Shown: positions 35,239 through 45,635, numbered from the stretch's first letter. The stretch: DNA of 64,000 nucleotides from Labilibaculum euxinicum (GCF_009795715.1 NZ_WTCR01000007.1:272651-336650), one strand, 5' to 3'. Notes: generated by a model from the letters alone, not told the origin. Program-made: numbers and translations.

Positions 35239-36523
35239 CAAGCCCCTCCTCAACCAATTCTTCGAGTATTTCATCTTCTGCTCCCTCATCAAATAGTTCT
35301 GTTTTCCCCAGATTGATGTATTCGTTTAAAGCTTTCCAATTGTAATTTCTCTGCTCCTTCTCACAGCCTAATGATTGTACAGTAAATAAATGACTTATTC
35401 CTGCATCCTCAAATGCTTTCCTCATTTCATGATTAGTCTCCAAATTTGAACCGAAGAAATTTTCAAGGCTGCCAATTTTCCAGTACGATATTTCTTCTTT
35501 ACTTAAACCCAATACTTTTTCCAGCTTATCACCTTCGGGCGTATAATGATGAGTCAAAAATAAAAATGTCTTAATGATCAATCTATCTTTATTAATTACT
35601 CCTAAGAAATAACCACATTTTAGATTTATATGAAAATACGGGATCAAGATATTTCCCTTGTAGATTTCAATCTTCAAAGAGGTTTGTAAAGTATAACTAA
35701 GTTGATGGATAATATCTATACCAGATAGTGGTTTTAATCGCTCCAATAATCGGTTATAGGCGTGATTTTGAATACACAGCGGCAATTCCTTTTTATCACC
35801 ACGGTATACTCCCTGAAGGCTTTTTACAGGTACAAACACCCAATTCATAGTAAAGCCATAATCCAAATACCCTAATTGAAATACTTTCCTGAGTTTACCA
35901 TTTTCGATATAATTACCCGAACGGCACGGAACAGCCTCTAAAGTTGAAAAATAATGCATCCCGAGTGTTGGATATTCCTTCACATTAAAATCAAACTTCA
36001 GATTATATAAGGTTTCGCTAAAAATGTTGGTACTATTGGAAGTAATCGCATAATGATAAATAATTGTCTTAATCGTTTCCTGCAAAGTCCCCAATTTTAA
36101 CCGCATAGGAGTAAAGGCAATCTGCAATTGATTTTTTCTTTCACCTGTCACATTGTCAAGTGAGGTTAAAAATTGCAATCCTACAAGAATTTCAAAATTG
36201 GTGAGTTCTACGTCCCTATCCGGCTGCAGTTTGTAAATACTGTGAGCATAAAAATCCTGCACATATTTCGTAAAGAATTCTAATGCATCTTTTGAAACAA
36301 CCTCTTTGTTCTCAAACTTAATAGATCCTACATAAACTCTATGTCCGAAGGCATTACTTTTTTCATCTTTTGAAAGAAGTTTAAAAGCAGTTTCACAATC
36401 GGTCTGATAACATACGCGTTCTAAAATTTTTAAATATTTTTTTTTAAGTACAGGATTGTTATGAGGACTGTTATCCCGTTTTCTTACTTGCGAAGTATTT
36501 GTTTTCTTTCTCTTTTTGGACAT
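35231..36523 (-). CDS. Hypothetical protein, tandem paralogue 1
   Basis: 430 residues, the first gene of the three-gene operon. It has a basic N-terminus (MSKKRKKTNTSQVRKRD) and an acidic end (EDEILEELVEEGLDE). It clearly shares ancestry with the protein encoded just downstream: both have LQGVYRGDKKELPLCIQNHA-type and TPEGDKLEKVLGLSKEEISY-type segments, though overall identity looks low, so the duplication is old or the two came in separately. No catalytic motif is seen. The pattern of charged ends and a beta-rich middle could suit nucleic acid binding, but this is a guess. Confidence 0.65.
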   Translation of the reverse strand: MSKKRKKTNTSQVRKRDNSPHNNPVLKKKYLKILERVCYQTDCETAFKLLSKDEKSNAFGHRVYVGSIKFENKEVVSKDALEFFTKYVQDFYAHSIYKLQPDRDVELTNFEILVGLQFLTSLDNVTGERKNQLQIAFTPMRLKLGTLQETIKTIIYHYAITSNSTNIFSETLYNLKFDFNVKEYPTLGMHYFSTLEAVPCRSGNYIENGKLRKVFQLGYLDYGFTMNWVFVPVKSLQGVYRGDKKELPLCIQNHAYNRLLERLKPLSGIDIIHQLSYTLQTSLKIEIYKGNILIPYFHINLKCGYFLGVINKDRLIIKTFLFLTHHYTPEGDKLEKVLGLSKEEISYWKIGSLENFFGSNLETNHEMRKAFEDAGISHLFTVQSLGCEKEQRNYNWKALNEYINLGKTELFDEGAEDEILEELVEEGLDE

Positions 36524-36932
36524 CGAACATCTGATTTAAAATGCAGGTGTTAAATTAACAATATACCTGCAAATAAAAATAAAAACCCCTTATTTTATAT
36601 AACAATTTTATTATTATTTGTCAGGTGTTATACATCGATACAGTTGCCTCGCTCAACTCCCAATCGCACCATACTGAATTAGAAAGTGCAGAACCCTATC
36701 AATTTGTCGCATCTAATCTCTATCTTCGCAGGCTTGGTTTTGTTTGCAAATAGCTGGAATTTGGGATAGCGTTCTACTAAAGTTTTCTAATTTTAAATAT
36801 TGGCATAACCTGATGGGCATATATCCGAACCGGCACTTGTTTTTATTCTAAACAGAAACATCAATTCAATAAACGGCAAAATACAAGAAGCTTATCATCA
36901 ACTATAGATCATTAAATTAAGGCAATCACCAT
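36524..36932. other. Gap of 409 bp between divergent genes with a nested palindrome
   Basis: Just upstream of paralogue 1, GTTAA A TTAAC (36549-36559) lies inside GCAGGT (36543-36548) and ACCTGC (36565-36570), a nested inverted repeat of about 28 bp that could be an operator. The rest of the gap, up to the methyltransferase start, shows no open frame with coding character. Confidence 0.4.
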
Positions 36933-38015
36933 ATGAATTTTGAGGAAAAAAAACATCAAATTAAAAGATATGATCTATCGGAAGATAAATCGTTAAAGGC
37001 CTGGAGTGCTGCGGACGAATATCTTTTACAGGCATTTACTGATTTGGAAAAAAACCCAAATCATTTGGGCATTTATGGTGACCGGTTTGGTTTTTTGGGC
37101 TGTTATTTACATTCATTTAACCCGACAGTAGTATTCACTCAAAAAAGTCAGCAGAAAGCCATTGGTGCCAATTTAAAAGCACACAATATTCCAATGCTTA
37201 ATTTTTCGGATCCGCTTTCACCTCTTGAAAATGAAATGGATTTCGCCTTGGTAAATGTGCCTAAATCTTTAGAGCTTTTTCAGCTTTTTCTTGAACAGAT
37301 TGCAGGCAATTCGAGTGAAGATATTACCGTAATCTGTGCATTCATGACCCGCCATTTTAGTCCTAAATTATTACAAATAGCACAGGAATATTTCGATGTA
37401 ACGGAACAAAGCAGAGCGGTAAAAAAAGCGCGTCTATTGGTGCTTACAAAAAAGAAAAACATTGTTAAAAAGGAACTCATTACCTCGCTAAACTACAACA
37501 ATCAAGACTACAAACAGTATTGGGGAGTGTTTTCGGCACAACATATTGATTATGCCACACAGTTTTTTTTGGAACATCTTGAAATAGATGATACCGATCG
37601 GTGTATTTTGGATTTAGCCTCTGGAAATGGAATTATTGGCAATGAAATATTCAAAGAATTGCCTGATGCTGAAATCCATTTAATGGATGATTCTTACCTG
37701 GCTGTTTCTTCAGCAAAATTAAATGTTCAAGGAGAAAATATACATCATCATTTTAATAATGAGCTAACCATTTTTGATGATAACACTTTTGATTTGATTG
37801 TGACAAATCCGCCCTTTCATTTCGAATTTGAGATAAACATCCAAATTCCCCTTCATCTCTTTAAAGGGTGTCTCCGCTGTCTGAAAAAAGGCGGAAATCT
37901 TCAGCTTGTCGCAAATAAACATTTAAATTACAAAATACATTTGGAGCCTCTGTTCTCGTCGGTTGAGATTATCGCTGAAGACAAAAAATTTATTGTGTAC
38001 AAATGCATTAAGTAA
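36933..38015 (+). CDS. rlmG: Class I SAM methyltransferase, RlmG-type rRNA (guanine-N2) methyltransferase
   Basis: Predicted to methylate N2 of G1835 in 23S rRNA. The 360-residue protein has the two-domain layout of RlmG/RsmC: an N-terminal degenerate methyltransferase-like half (to about 170) and a catalytic C-terminal half with the SAM-binding LDLASGNGIIGNEI near 220, an acidic strand-2 end (LMDDS) near 250, and the catalytic NPPFHFEFE near 290. NPPFH is characteristic of this N2-guanine group. It is monocistronic, followed by a bidirectional terminator. Confidence 0.8.
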   Translation: MNFEEKKHQIKRYDLSEDKSLKAWSAADEYLLQAFTDLEKNPNHLGIYGDRFGFLGCYLHSFNPTVVFTQKSQQKAIGANLKAHNIPMLNFSDPLSPLENEMDFALVNVPKSLELFQLFLEQIAGNSSEDITVICAFMTRHFSPKLLQIAQEYFDVTEQSRAVKKARLLVLTKKKNIVKKELITSLNYNNQDYKQYWGVFSAQHIDYATQFFLEHLEIDDTDRCILDLASGNGIIGNEIFKELPDAEIHLMDDSYLAVSSAKLNVQGENIHHHFNNELTIFDDNTFDLIVTNPPFHFEFEINIQIPLHLFKGCLRCLKKGGNLQLVANKHLNYKIHLEPLFSSVEIIAEDKKFIVYKCIK

Positions 38016-38163
38016 TTATATCAAAATTGATCTTATAAGATAGTGCTTATAGAATCGAGTCATACCCTGACAAGGAAGACTTGTATACAGACAGAGCACG
38101 ACAAGCTGATATTTTAAGCAGGATTTTGATATTAAATTGGTATTACCCCTGAGAAACATATAA

Positions 38164-38188
38164 AAGCCCGACCAATACAGTCGGGCTT
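38164..38188. terminator. Bidirectional terminator between rlmG and the efflux genes
   Basis: AAGCCCGAC / GTCGGGCTT form a perfect 9-bp stem with a 7-nt loop, flanked by AAAA on the left and ATTTTT on the right. It serves convergent rlmG (+) and the HMA gene (-). Confidence 0.85.
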
Positions 38189-38228
38189 CAATTTTTAATC
38201 CTGAAGGAAAATATCCAAACCATTTGTT

Positions 38229-38603
38229 CTATTCATGCTGATGATGTCCTTCGTCACTTTTCATCTCAGCATTCGTCCGATCGTATTTACAACAAGCCGG
38301 CAGCTTATTGTAATTCTCATCTTTCGCTTTATGCATTTCCGTATCATGTCCTGCATTGGCAATGGCCATATGTATTTTGTGAATGTCTGTTTTGGTTGTA
38401 TCAAAAGCAACCTCAATTATTTTCGTTTCCTTGTTCCAATCTGCCAGTGTTACACCATCCACCGCTAAAGCCGCTTTTTCGATTCGGTTTTCGCACATTC
38501 CACAATTACCAAATACCTTAAATTTTTTACTTGTTTGCTGAGCAGATAAACTAAGTCCGCTCACTAAAAACAATCCGATTAATCCTATTAGTTTTAACTT
38601 CAT
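38229..38603 (-). CDS. Periplasmic heavy-metal-associated (HMA) domain protein
   Basis: 124 residues: a signal peptide (about 1-21, ending SLSAQ), then one HMA ferredoxin-like domain with the metal-binding NCGMC pair of cysteines near 33-36 and VDGV later in the fold. A His-rich tail ends HHQHE and a Cys pair (ACCKY) lies near 103. It probably binds Cu(I) or a similar soft metal in the periplasm and hands it to the efflux complex encoded upstream. It is the last gene of the minus-strand metal cluster, 44 bp after the CusB gene. Confidence 0.85.
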   Translation of the reverse strand: MKLKLIGLIGLFLVSGLSLSAQQTSKKFKVFGNCGMCENRIEKAALAVDGVTLADWNKETKIIEVAFDTTKTDIHKIHMAIANAGHDTEMHKAKDENYNKLPACCKYDRTNAEMKSDEGHHQHE

Positions 38604-38647
38604 AACATTTACTTTTATCCTTATTAACTATTTTATTTTACAACACA

Positions 38648-40453
38648 TTACTTAATTGTTTCCTTCACTTCTCCACATCCGAGCATCATGTCTCCAAAAT
38701 AAGGGTTTTGAATTTCCTCAGAATTACTGAACCAGTAAGCACCTTTATCATCAGCAGCCATAGGGCAGAATTGATAGTAAGTTGTTACTTTATACAGCCC
38801 AAAAGATTTTATACTTTTATACAAAGCCTGGTTAAATGGGGCAAAAGCAGTTCTTTGCGCATCAATATCTTTACTGGCAGCAATCGCTTTCAACTTGGTC
38901 TCAAGTACATTTAAATTGGTCATCCACTCCATATGGGCATCCCCTTTTAACAGCTCCATGTCAACAGTACTCAGTTTTGACAGTAAGGATTCCGCGGCAG
39001 GCTCAACCAAAGATGGGTTGGAGGTAACAAAAGCTTTTGTGAGCAGCAAATATTCGTTATAAAAACCTGTTAATTGCTTTTTAAATTTTTCATCCACCAC
39101 AGTGCCTTCCATTTTTTGCATCGAATTACCGCCCACCATATCTCCGTGATTATGACCCATTGAGACTTTTCCTCCTTCAGGATTCATCATACTTGGAAGC
39201 CCAATTAGCTGAGCGGCAGCATCAATTTTAAAGACTCCGTTTATTGCAATTTCTTCATTCTCTTTCAAGCCCTCACTCACAACAAAAAATGCGCCTGCTT
39301 CGGGTCCTAAAACTATTTCACGATACAAAAAAGACGGGGTTTCCCGATTCGGAACTTTTACATACACAACAGATCTTTTTCCTGTCCAAAGTACTGCTGA
39401 TTTCGGAATCAGTATTTTATTCAATCCTTTCTCAGCTTTAGATTTCACAATCCCGTTCACAAACATTTCCGGTTTAAGCTGCTGATTTTTATTTAAAACC
39501 TCTGCTCTCACTTTTGCTACTCTGGTATTGCCGTCAATAAACGGATCGATAAAAGTCACCTTAGCTTCATAATTCTTACCTGGCATCGCCTGCACTGTAA
39601 ACTCAAGCTTATCATTCACTTTTATCCAGGGCAAATCACTTTCATACGCATCCAGCATCACCCAAAGTTTCGATAAATCAACTACTTCAAACAATTTGGT
39701 TCCTTCCTTTATATAGTCGCCAATGGCAACATTCCGCACAGTAACGGTTCCCGAAATTGGAGACAACACGTCAAAATACAGCATTGGTTCTCCTTTTGTT
39801 TCAATCTCCTCAATTTGCTTATCGGTAAGATCCCATAATTTCAATTTCCCTTTAGATGCCTGATATAAGGACGGACGCGACGATTTAAAACCAATCGCCT
39901 CCAACAATTCACGTTGCGCGGTTACCAAATCGGGAGAATAAATGGTAGCCAGCCTGTCGCCTTTGCGAACTGTTTGTCCTGTGAAGTTGACAAATAACTT
40001 CTCTATTCTGCCTCCAAACCGGGCCGTCAATTCCGATATATTTCTTTCATCTGCATGAATTTTCCCCTGCAAACGAATCGATTTTTCAGGAACTCCCAAT
40101 TGAACTTTCATGGTTTGAATGGCCGCCAATTTAGCCGCAGACTCTGTCATCACAATTTCGTTCGAACTGATATCATCTCCTTTAGATTGCCTGTTTATGA
40201 GCGGAATTAAATCCATTGCGCATATCGGACATTTTCCCGGCTTATCCTGTTTTATTTGCGGATGCATGGAGCAAGTCCAGGTAGTTGGATCTTCAGATTC
40301 ATGATTGTGCCCTTCGTGCCCTTCAACAGCATTGGTGCCTGCAACTGTTTTATCAGACGATCCGGAAAATATCAGGCCGAGAAAAACTCCAATTACCAAA
40401 ACTGCAATTACCAATTTGTAATTCTCTTTTATATTATTGATTGTTTTTTTCAT
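38648..40453 (-). CDS. cusB: CusB-type RND periplasmic adaptor with metal-binding and DUF3347 domains
   Basis: Links the inner-membrane pump to the outer-membrane channel and hands over metal. The 601 residues hold an N-terminal membrane anchor (about 15-32), a heavy-metal-binding domain (TWTCSMHPQIKQDKPGKCPI near 58-77, then CAMDL), an HlyD/CusB core with barrel-sandwich and beta-barrel parts (about 110-400), and a C-terminal DUF3347 region with late cysteines (FCPMA, LGCGE) that may bind copper. This is longer than E. coli CusB (about 407) because of the extra C-terminal domain, which is usual in Bacteroidota. Its 5' leader carries a palindromic repeat also found ahead of two cassette genes. 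Confidence 0.9.
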   Translation of the reverse strand: MKKTINNIKENYKLVIAVLVIGVFLGLIFSGSSDKTVAGTNAVEGHEGHNHESEDPTTWTCSMHPQIKQDKPGKCPICAMDLIPLINRQSKGDDISSNEIVMTESAAKLAAIQTMKVQLGVPEKSIRLQGKIHADERNISELTARFGGRIEKLFVNFTGQTVRKGDRLATIYSPDLVTAQRELLEAIGFKSSRPSLYQASKGKLKLWDLTDKQIEEIETKGEPMLYFDVLSPISGTVTVRNVAIGDYIKEGTKLFEVVDLSKLWVMLDAYESDLPWIKVNDKLEFTVQAMPGKNYEAKVTFIDPFIDGNTRVAKVRAEVLNKNQQLKPEMFVNGIVKSKAEKGLNKILIPKSAVLWTGKRSVVYVKVPNRETPSFLYREIVLGPEAGAFFVVSEGLKENEEIAINGVFKIDAAAQLIGLPSMMNPEGGKVSMGHNHGDMVGGNSMQKMEGTVVDEKFKKQLTGFYNEYLLLTKAFVTSNPSLVEPAAESLLSKLSTVDMELLKGDAHMEWMTNLNVLETKLKAIAASKDIDAQRTAFAPFNQALYKSIKSFGLYKVTTYYQFCPMAADDKGAYWFSNSEEIQNPYFGDMMLGCGEVKETIK

Positions 40454-40480
40454 CTGTTTGTATTTTTTACTTTATGGTCC

Positions 40481-40590
40481 GATGGAACTTACCATGAGTA
40501 AATAATCATTTTCGTGTGTGAGTTAATAATTACTTAATCATGGACGTTTCATATGCTTATAATTTGTTTTTTAGCTGCCACATGGAATGG
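40481..40590. repeat. Palindromic leader repeat, copy A (between cusC and cusB)
   Basis: GATGGAACTTACCATG (40481-40496) and CATGGACGTTTCATATG (40539-40555) are the arms of an imperfect palindrome. A 30-bp AT-rich module with AATTTGTTTTTTA follows at 40559-40590. Both parts recur at 59841-59935 ahead of the beta-lactamase gene, and a degenerate form is at 53068-53133 ahead of the HAD gene. In each case the repeat is directly 5' of a minus-strand start codon. Confidence 0.75.
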
Positions 40591-40591
40591 T

Positions 40592-41824
40592 TTATTTCCC
40601 CATTAAGTAGTAGATAAATGCAATTGCTGCTTGTTTATCTGCTCTGGCTTTTTCCAATTCCAGCTTGTATTTCAGAACCTTTCTTTCCATTCTTAAAATC
40701 TCCTCAAAATTTTTATTCCCTGTTGCATAATCTGTTTCCAACAGATTTAACGATTTATTGGCCAATTCCAATTGGGAGATATACAAAGCAATTCTTCTGT
40801 GTCCGTCTTTGTAATCTTTCCATGAATTTTCGAATATGGACTCCAACATGTTTTGTGTATTGGCTTTGTCCATCTCTTTGGCGGTTTCAAGCAAAACAAC
40901 TTCATTAATCATTGCTTTGTATTTGTTCCGGTAAAGAGGAATTGTAATCCCCGCTTTAGGGAAAACAAAGGCATCTTTTCCTGCCAGATTATTATCTCCC
41001 TTCCCAACAATTGTATACTCAAATCCTAAATTAAAATTGGGTTTGCCTTGTTTGTTTGCCAGTATCTTTCGGTATTTCAACGACTCCTGCTGAAGCGCTA
41101 TTCCCAGCAGCTTGTGATTGTTGCTTCTCACAGAATCCAACAAAGCCTCTTTTGCAAAACGAATATCGTCTTCCCACAGAACATCCGGAGTATCTACCTC
41201 ATTGGATGGATCAGTATTCAGCAGTTTGTTGAAAGAAAACTCCAATGCTTCCTGCTTATCGGTTAAAAGAGCCAATTGATTTTGCAAATCACCAATTTCC
41301 ATTTCTATACGATACCCATCAACAGCTGAAACCAAACCAGCCTCTACCTTTACAGCTGCCAACTTTTTAAATACACTCAGAATTTCAAAGTTCTGATTGG
41401 TTATTGCAATGGCCTTCTTATTAAAATAGATGTTGTAATAGTTTGCACTGATATCACTGAATAATTTTGATTTGGCATCCAGAAAAACCTCATACCTGGC
41501 CTTGGCATTCTGAACCGCTATATTTTCTTTTGCTTTAAGAGTCCCGAACCAGGGAAACATCTGCGAAAGCGAAAATTTAAATTCCTGAGGCCCCATTCTT
41601 GTTTCAACCGGTTCTATAAAATAAGCAAATGCCAACTGGGGATCCGGCAGTGCTTTCACCTGAGGAGCAAGCTCAAGTGCTGCCATATACTCCTTAAAGC
41701 GGGCCTGCAGTCCCGGATTATTTTCTGCTCCCATTTTCAGATAAGCTGACAGTTCCTGCTGGCCAAAGGCAACAGAAGATGTCAAAAGAAACAGGACTGT
41801 GATAATTCTATTTATTTTTCTCAT
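40592..41824 (-). CDS. cusC: CusC-type outer-membrane efflux channel (TolC family)
   Basis: The outer-membrane and periplasmic tunnel of the efflux complex. 410 residues, with a signal peptide (about 1-21, ending SVAFGQ) and two OEP repeats of long amphipathic helices; the family-typical strand-helix breaks appear at ALPDPQLAFAY near 57 and GKPNFNLGFEYT near 262. It starts 17 bp inside the end of the cusA gene, so translation is coupled. A 138-bp gap with the palindromic repeat separates it from cusB, which is unusually long for this operon. Confidence 0.88.
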   Translation of the reverse strand: MRKINRIITVLFLLTSSVAFGQQELSAYLKMGAENNPGLQARFKEYMAALELAPQVKALPDPQLAFAYFIEPVETRMGPQEFKFSLSQMFPWFGTLKAKENIAVQNAKARYEVFLDAKSKLFSDISANYYNIYFNKKAIAITNQNFEILSVFKKLAAVKVEAGLVSAVDGYRIEMEIGDLQNQLALLTDKQEALEFSFNKLLNTDPSNEVDTPDVLWEDDIRFAKEALLDSVRSNNHKLLGIALQQESLKYRKILANKQGKPNFNLGFEYTIVGKGDNNLAGKDAFVFPKAGITIPLYRNKYKAMINEVVLLETAKEMDKANTQNMLESIFENSWKDYKDGHRRIALYISQLELANKSLNLLETDYATGNKNFEEILRMERKVLKYKLELEKARADKQAAIAFIYYLMGK

Positions 41825-44800
41825 GATTCTTTTCCTTTCGTTTTTTTAACTCCTTTGTAACTTTAGCTTCCTGCCACATGCTGTACAGAACCGGAACAAC
41901 AAACATCGTCAGCACCTCAATGGTCATTCCTCCGAACAGTGGAATTGCCATCGGCACCATAATATCGGAACCTTTTCCTGTTGATGTTAAAATTGGAATC
42001 AGGGCAATAATGGTTGTTGCTGTTGTCATAACTGCAGGACGAACCCGTTTTGAACCCGCTTCCAAAACCAAAGCACGAACCTCTTTTGCTGTTTTAGGAC
42101 TCCTTTTTTCCTGCAGCTGTTTGATGTAGGTACTAATCAAAACGCCATCATCAGTGGCGACACCAAACAGAGCAATAAAACCTACCCAGACTGCCACACT
42201 CAGATTTATGGTGTGAACCTGAAACAAATCCCTTAAGTGAATGCCGCCTAACTCTCCGTTCAGGAACCAAGGCTGACCATACAACCAAAGCATAATAAAT
42301 CCGCCTGACAAGGCTACAAGTATCCCAGTAAATATGAACGTTGTTGATACAACAGATTTAAACTGGAAATAAAGAATCAGAAAAATGATCAGTAATGAAA
42401 TTGGCACAACAATCATCAATCGTTTTGTTGCGCGAATCTGATTCTCATAGTTTCCGGTAAAAACATAGCTGACACCTGCAGGCAGATTTAATTCTCCTTC
42501 GGATATCTTTTCTTTTAGGTAATCCTGTGCATTCTCAACCACATCAACCTCTGCGAATCCCTCTTTTTTATCAAAAATTACATATCCTACCAGAAAGGTA
42601 TTTTCACTTTTAATCAACTGAGGTCCCCGGATGTAATGAATGTTTACCAAATCGCCTAAAGGAATTTGAGCACCATTCGATGCCGGAATCAGTATCTTCT
42701 TTATATCTTCAGGATTGTCGCGAAATTCCCGCGCATACCGCAAGCGAACAGGGAATCGTTCTCTTCCCTCCACTGTTGTTGTCAATTGCATTCCTCCAAT
42801 GGCACTGCTGATTACCGATTGCAGATTTTTAACAGAAATGCCGTATCGAGAAATCGCATCCCGGTCAATTTCGAGCTCCAGATAAGGTTTCCCCACCACC
42901 CGATCGGCAAAAACAGACATGGCCTGCACTCCTTTCACTTGTTTCAGATGTTTTTCAATCTCGTATCCAACCTTCTCTATTGACTCCAGATCGGGACCGA
43001 AAACCTTGATTCCCATGGGTGCCCTCATTCCGGTTTGCAGCATCACCAAACGTGTTTGAATTGGCTGCAGTTTTGGGGCAGAAGTTAAGCCTGGAATTGA
43101 TGATTGACTGATGATTTGATCCCAAATATCATCCGGCGATTTTATTTCTTTGCGCCATTGACGGAAATACTCTCCATTGTTGTCTTCTATCAGATTTTCT
43201 TTCCCGATTAAACGAAACCCCTCTTCCCTGGGATTGTATGTAGAGCCATCCTTCAACACAAACGCGTCTTTCCTGTTTACTTTAAACCGCATTCTGTGTC
43301 CGGATTCATCCAGCATATACTCCGACTTGTAATTGATCAAATTTTCGAACATTGAAGTAGGTGCCGGATCGAGAGCAGAATTTACACGTCCCCATTTTCC
43401 AACTACGCTTTCCACCTCAGGAATCGAATTGATCTTTTTATCCAAAACGGCAATCACATCAAGATTTTCCTGTATTCCGGAATGTGGCATTGTTGTTGGC
43501 ATAAACAAGAATGATCCCTCATCAAGCGAAGGCATAAATTCCTTACCAATTCCCGGAATAGCAGCATCCAGTTTTTTATAAACACCGGTATTTTGAACAA
43601 AATCAGGCATAAAACCAAACAGTTTGTCAAATCCCTGCCATATTGAAATTCCAAATACCACAAACAGGATGGGAACCGATAAAAATTTCCATTTGTTGTT
43701 TAAACACCATTTCAGAATTTTCGCATAAAAAAACACGACTGATGATAAAGCACCTAAAACGACACTTACAATTGCAATTACGAACAAGAAGTTAGCAAAC
43801 AGGCTGTTCTCTGCTCCCAAAGGCAACCATGCCTTGGTCAGGAAGAATACAACTACCACAATTGTGATGGCAATATTTATTAAATTCACCCACGACTTTT
43901 TGGCCTCTTTCCATTTATCGGCAAACAAACCATTTAAGCCATATGCAACCAAAGCCATTGCGATATATTTCCCTGAAACAACCGACAAAACAATGCCTGC
44001 CAAAATTATCAGGCTGTTCCAGATTTTAGAGTATTTGTTTTTGTCGAAACGAATTGAAAATACCAGATGAGCCAATGTTGGAATGATGATTAAACCAATC
44101 AGCAAAGCAGCCAACATGGTAAATGTTTTGGTATAGGCCAGTGGCTTAAACAGTTTTCCTTCGGCAGCCTCCATGGCAAACACGGGCAAAAAGCTTATGA
44201 TGGTAGTTGCCAAAGCTGTTACAACCGCCCCGGCAACCTCGGTTGTGGCAGTATAAACAATTTCCAAAAGTTTTTTCCCTTTGGCTCCCGCATTTTCAAC
44301 CGCCCCGGCATGCCTGATGATGTTTTCGGTGAATACAATCCCCACATCAACCATAACTCCAATGGCAATTGCAATACCCGACAGAGCAACAATATTCGCA
44401 TCGACTCCAAACTGACGCATGGCAATAAAGGTGATCAGTACTCCGAGCGGCAGTAAACTTGATATTAAGAAAGAAGCCCTGAGGTTCAGCACCAACACAA
44501 TAATCACTAAAATACTGATCAAAAGTTCCAGTGAAATCGCTTCCTCTAATGTTCCAAGGGTTTCTTTGATCAATCCTGTCCGATCGTAAAAAGGGACGAT
44601 TGTTACTTTAGACAGCGTGCCGTCGGCCAATGTTTTAGAAGGCAAACCAGGTTCTATTTCCGCAATTTTATCTTTTAAGTTTTCGATGGTATGCAAAGGG
44701 TTAGCACCGTAACGTGCTACCACAACACCGCCAACAGCTTCTGCCCCTCCTTTATCCAAGCCACCACGACGGGTGGCCGGACCAAAATTCACCTTTGCAA

Positions 44801-45635
44801 CATCCCTTATCCGGATGGGAATATTGTTTCGAACAGCAACAACGCTTTTTTCAATGTCTTCCAGACTTTTGATATACCCTAAAGCTCTTATTAAATATTC
44901 TACTTTATTGAACTCAATGGTTCGGGCTCCAATATCCAGATTGCTGTTTTTAACGGCAGCCATTATCTGACTAATATTTACTCCATTCGCCTTCATTGCA
45001 TCCGGATCAATATCAATCTGATACTCTTTCACAAAACCTCCAATGGATGCGACCTCGGCTACTCCTTTGGCCGAAGTTAATGAATAGCGGACGTAAAAAT
45101 CCTGAATGGTTCTTAATTCGTGAGGGTCCCAACCTCCCGCCGGATTTCCATCTTTATCTCTTCCCTCTAAGGTGTACCAGTAAATCTGGCCAAGAGCTGT
45201 TGCATCAGGCCCCAAAGCGGGAGAAACATCCTCGGGAAGAGTTCCGGAAGGAAGAGAGTTTAATTTTTCAAGAATCCGCGTACGGCTCCAATAAAACTCT
45301 ATATCCTCATCGAAAATAATATAGATACTGGAAACGCCAAAAATGGAATTACTGCGAATGGTTTTTACACCTGGTATCCCCAAAAGGGATGTTGTTAACG
45401 GATACGAAATCTGATCTTCAATATCCTGAGGAGACCGACCCGGCCATTCCGTATATACAATTTGTTGGTTTTCTCCGATATCCGGAATTGCATCAACGGG
45501 CACAGGATCGTTTGGCAAAATTCCGGTATCCCAGCCAAAAGGAGAATTAATAATTCCCCAGCTAATCATGACAATCAGCACCAAAAAAGTAACCAGTTTA
45601 TTCTCAAGGAAAAAACGAATAATTTTATTAAGCAT
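41808..45635 (-). CDS. cusA: CusA/CzcA-type RND heavy-metal efflux pump
   Basis: The proton-driven inner-membrane pump of the complex. 1275 residues, about 230 longer than E. coli CusA. The N-terminal TM and porter domain open with RFFLENKLVTFLVLIVMISW; VDVGIVFTENIIRH near 432 marks the TM4 region with acidic relay residues. The extra length is an insertion in the middle TM region (about 540-680) holding several additional hydrophobic segments. The porter domain has Met-rich patches (MFENLINYKSEYM) that suit Cu(I)/Ag(I). The C-terminus is strongly basic. Metal specificity cannot be fixed by reading alone. Confidence 0.92.
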   Translation of the reverse strand: MLNKIIRFFLENKLVTFLVLIVMISWGIINSPFGWDTGILPNDPVPVDAIPDIGENQQIVYTEWPGRSPQDIEDQISYPLTTSLLGIPGVKTIRSNSIFGVSSIYIIFDEDIEFYWSRTRILEKLNSLPSGTLPEDVSPALGPDATALGQIYWYTLEGRDKDGNPAGGWDPHELRTIQDFYVRYSLTSAKGVAEVASIGGFVKEYQIDIDPDAMKANGVNISQIMAAVKNSNLDIGARTIEFNKVEYLIRALGYIKSLEDIEKSVVAVRNNIPIRIRDVAKVNFGPATRRGGLDKGGAEAVGGVVVARYGANPLHTIENLKDKIAEIEPGLPSKTLADGTLSKVTIVPFYDRTGLIKETLGTLEEAISLELLISILVIIVLVLNLRASFLISSLLPLGVLITFIAMRQFGVDANIVALSGIAIAIGVMVDVGIVFTENIIRHAGAVENAGAKGKKLLEIVYTATTEVAGAVVTALATTIISFLPVFAMEAAEGKLFKPLAYTKTFTMLAALLIGLIIIPTLAHLVFSIRFDKNKYSKIWNSLIILAGIVLSVVSGKYIAMALVAYGLNGLFADKWKEAKKSWVNLINIAITIVVVVFFLTKAWLPLGAENSLFANFLFVIAIVSVVLGALSSVVFFYAKILKWCLNNKWKFLSVPILFVVFGISIWQGFDKLFGFMPDFVQNTGVYKKLDAAIPGIGKEFMPSLDEGSFLFMPTTMPHSGIQENLDVIAVLDKKINSIPEVESVVGKWGRVNSALDPAPTSMFENLINYKSEYMLDESGHRMRFKVNRKDAFVLKDGSTYNPREEGFRLIGKENLIEDNNGEYFRQWRKEIKSPDDIWDQIISQSSIPGLTSAPKLQPIQTRLVMLQTGMRAPMGIKVFGPDLESIEKVGYEIEKHLKQVKGVQAMSVFADRVVGKPYLELEIDRDAISRYGISVKNLQSVISSAIGGMQLTTTVEGRERFPVRLRYAREFRDNPEDIKKILIPASNGAQIPLGDLVNIHYIRGPQLIKSENTFLVGYVIFDKKEGFAEVDVVENAQDYLKEKISEGELNLPAGVSYVFTGNYENQIRATKRLMIVVPISLLIIFLILYFQFKSVVSTTFIFTGILVALSGGFIMLWLYGQPWFLNGELGGIHLRDLFQVHTINLSVAVWVGFIALFGVATDDGVLISTYIKQLQEKRSPKTAKEVRALVLEAGSKRVRPAVMTTATTIIALIPILTSTGKGSDIMVPMAIPLFGGMTIEVLTMFVVPVLYSMWQEAKVTKELKKRKEKNHEKNK

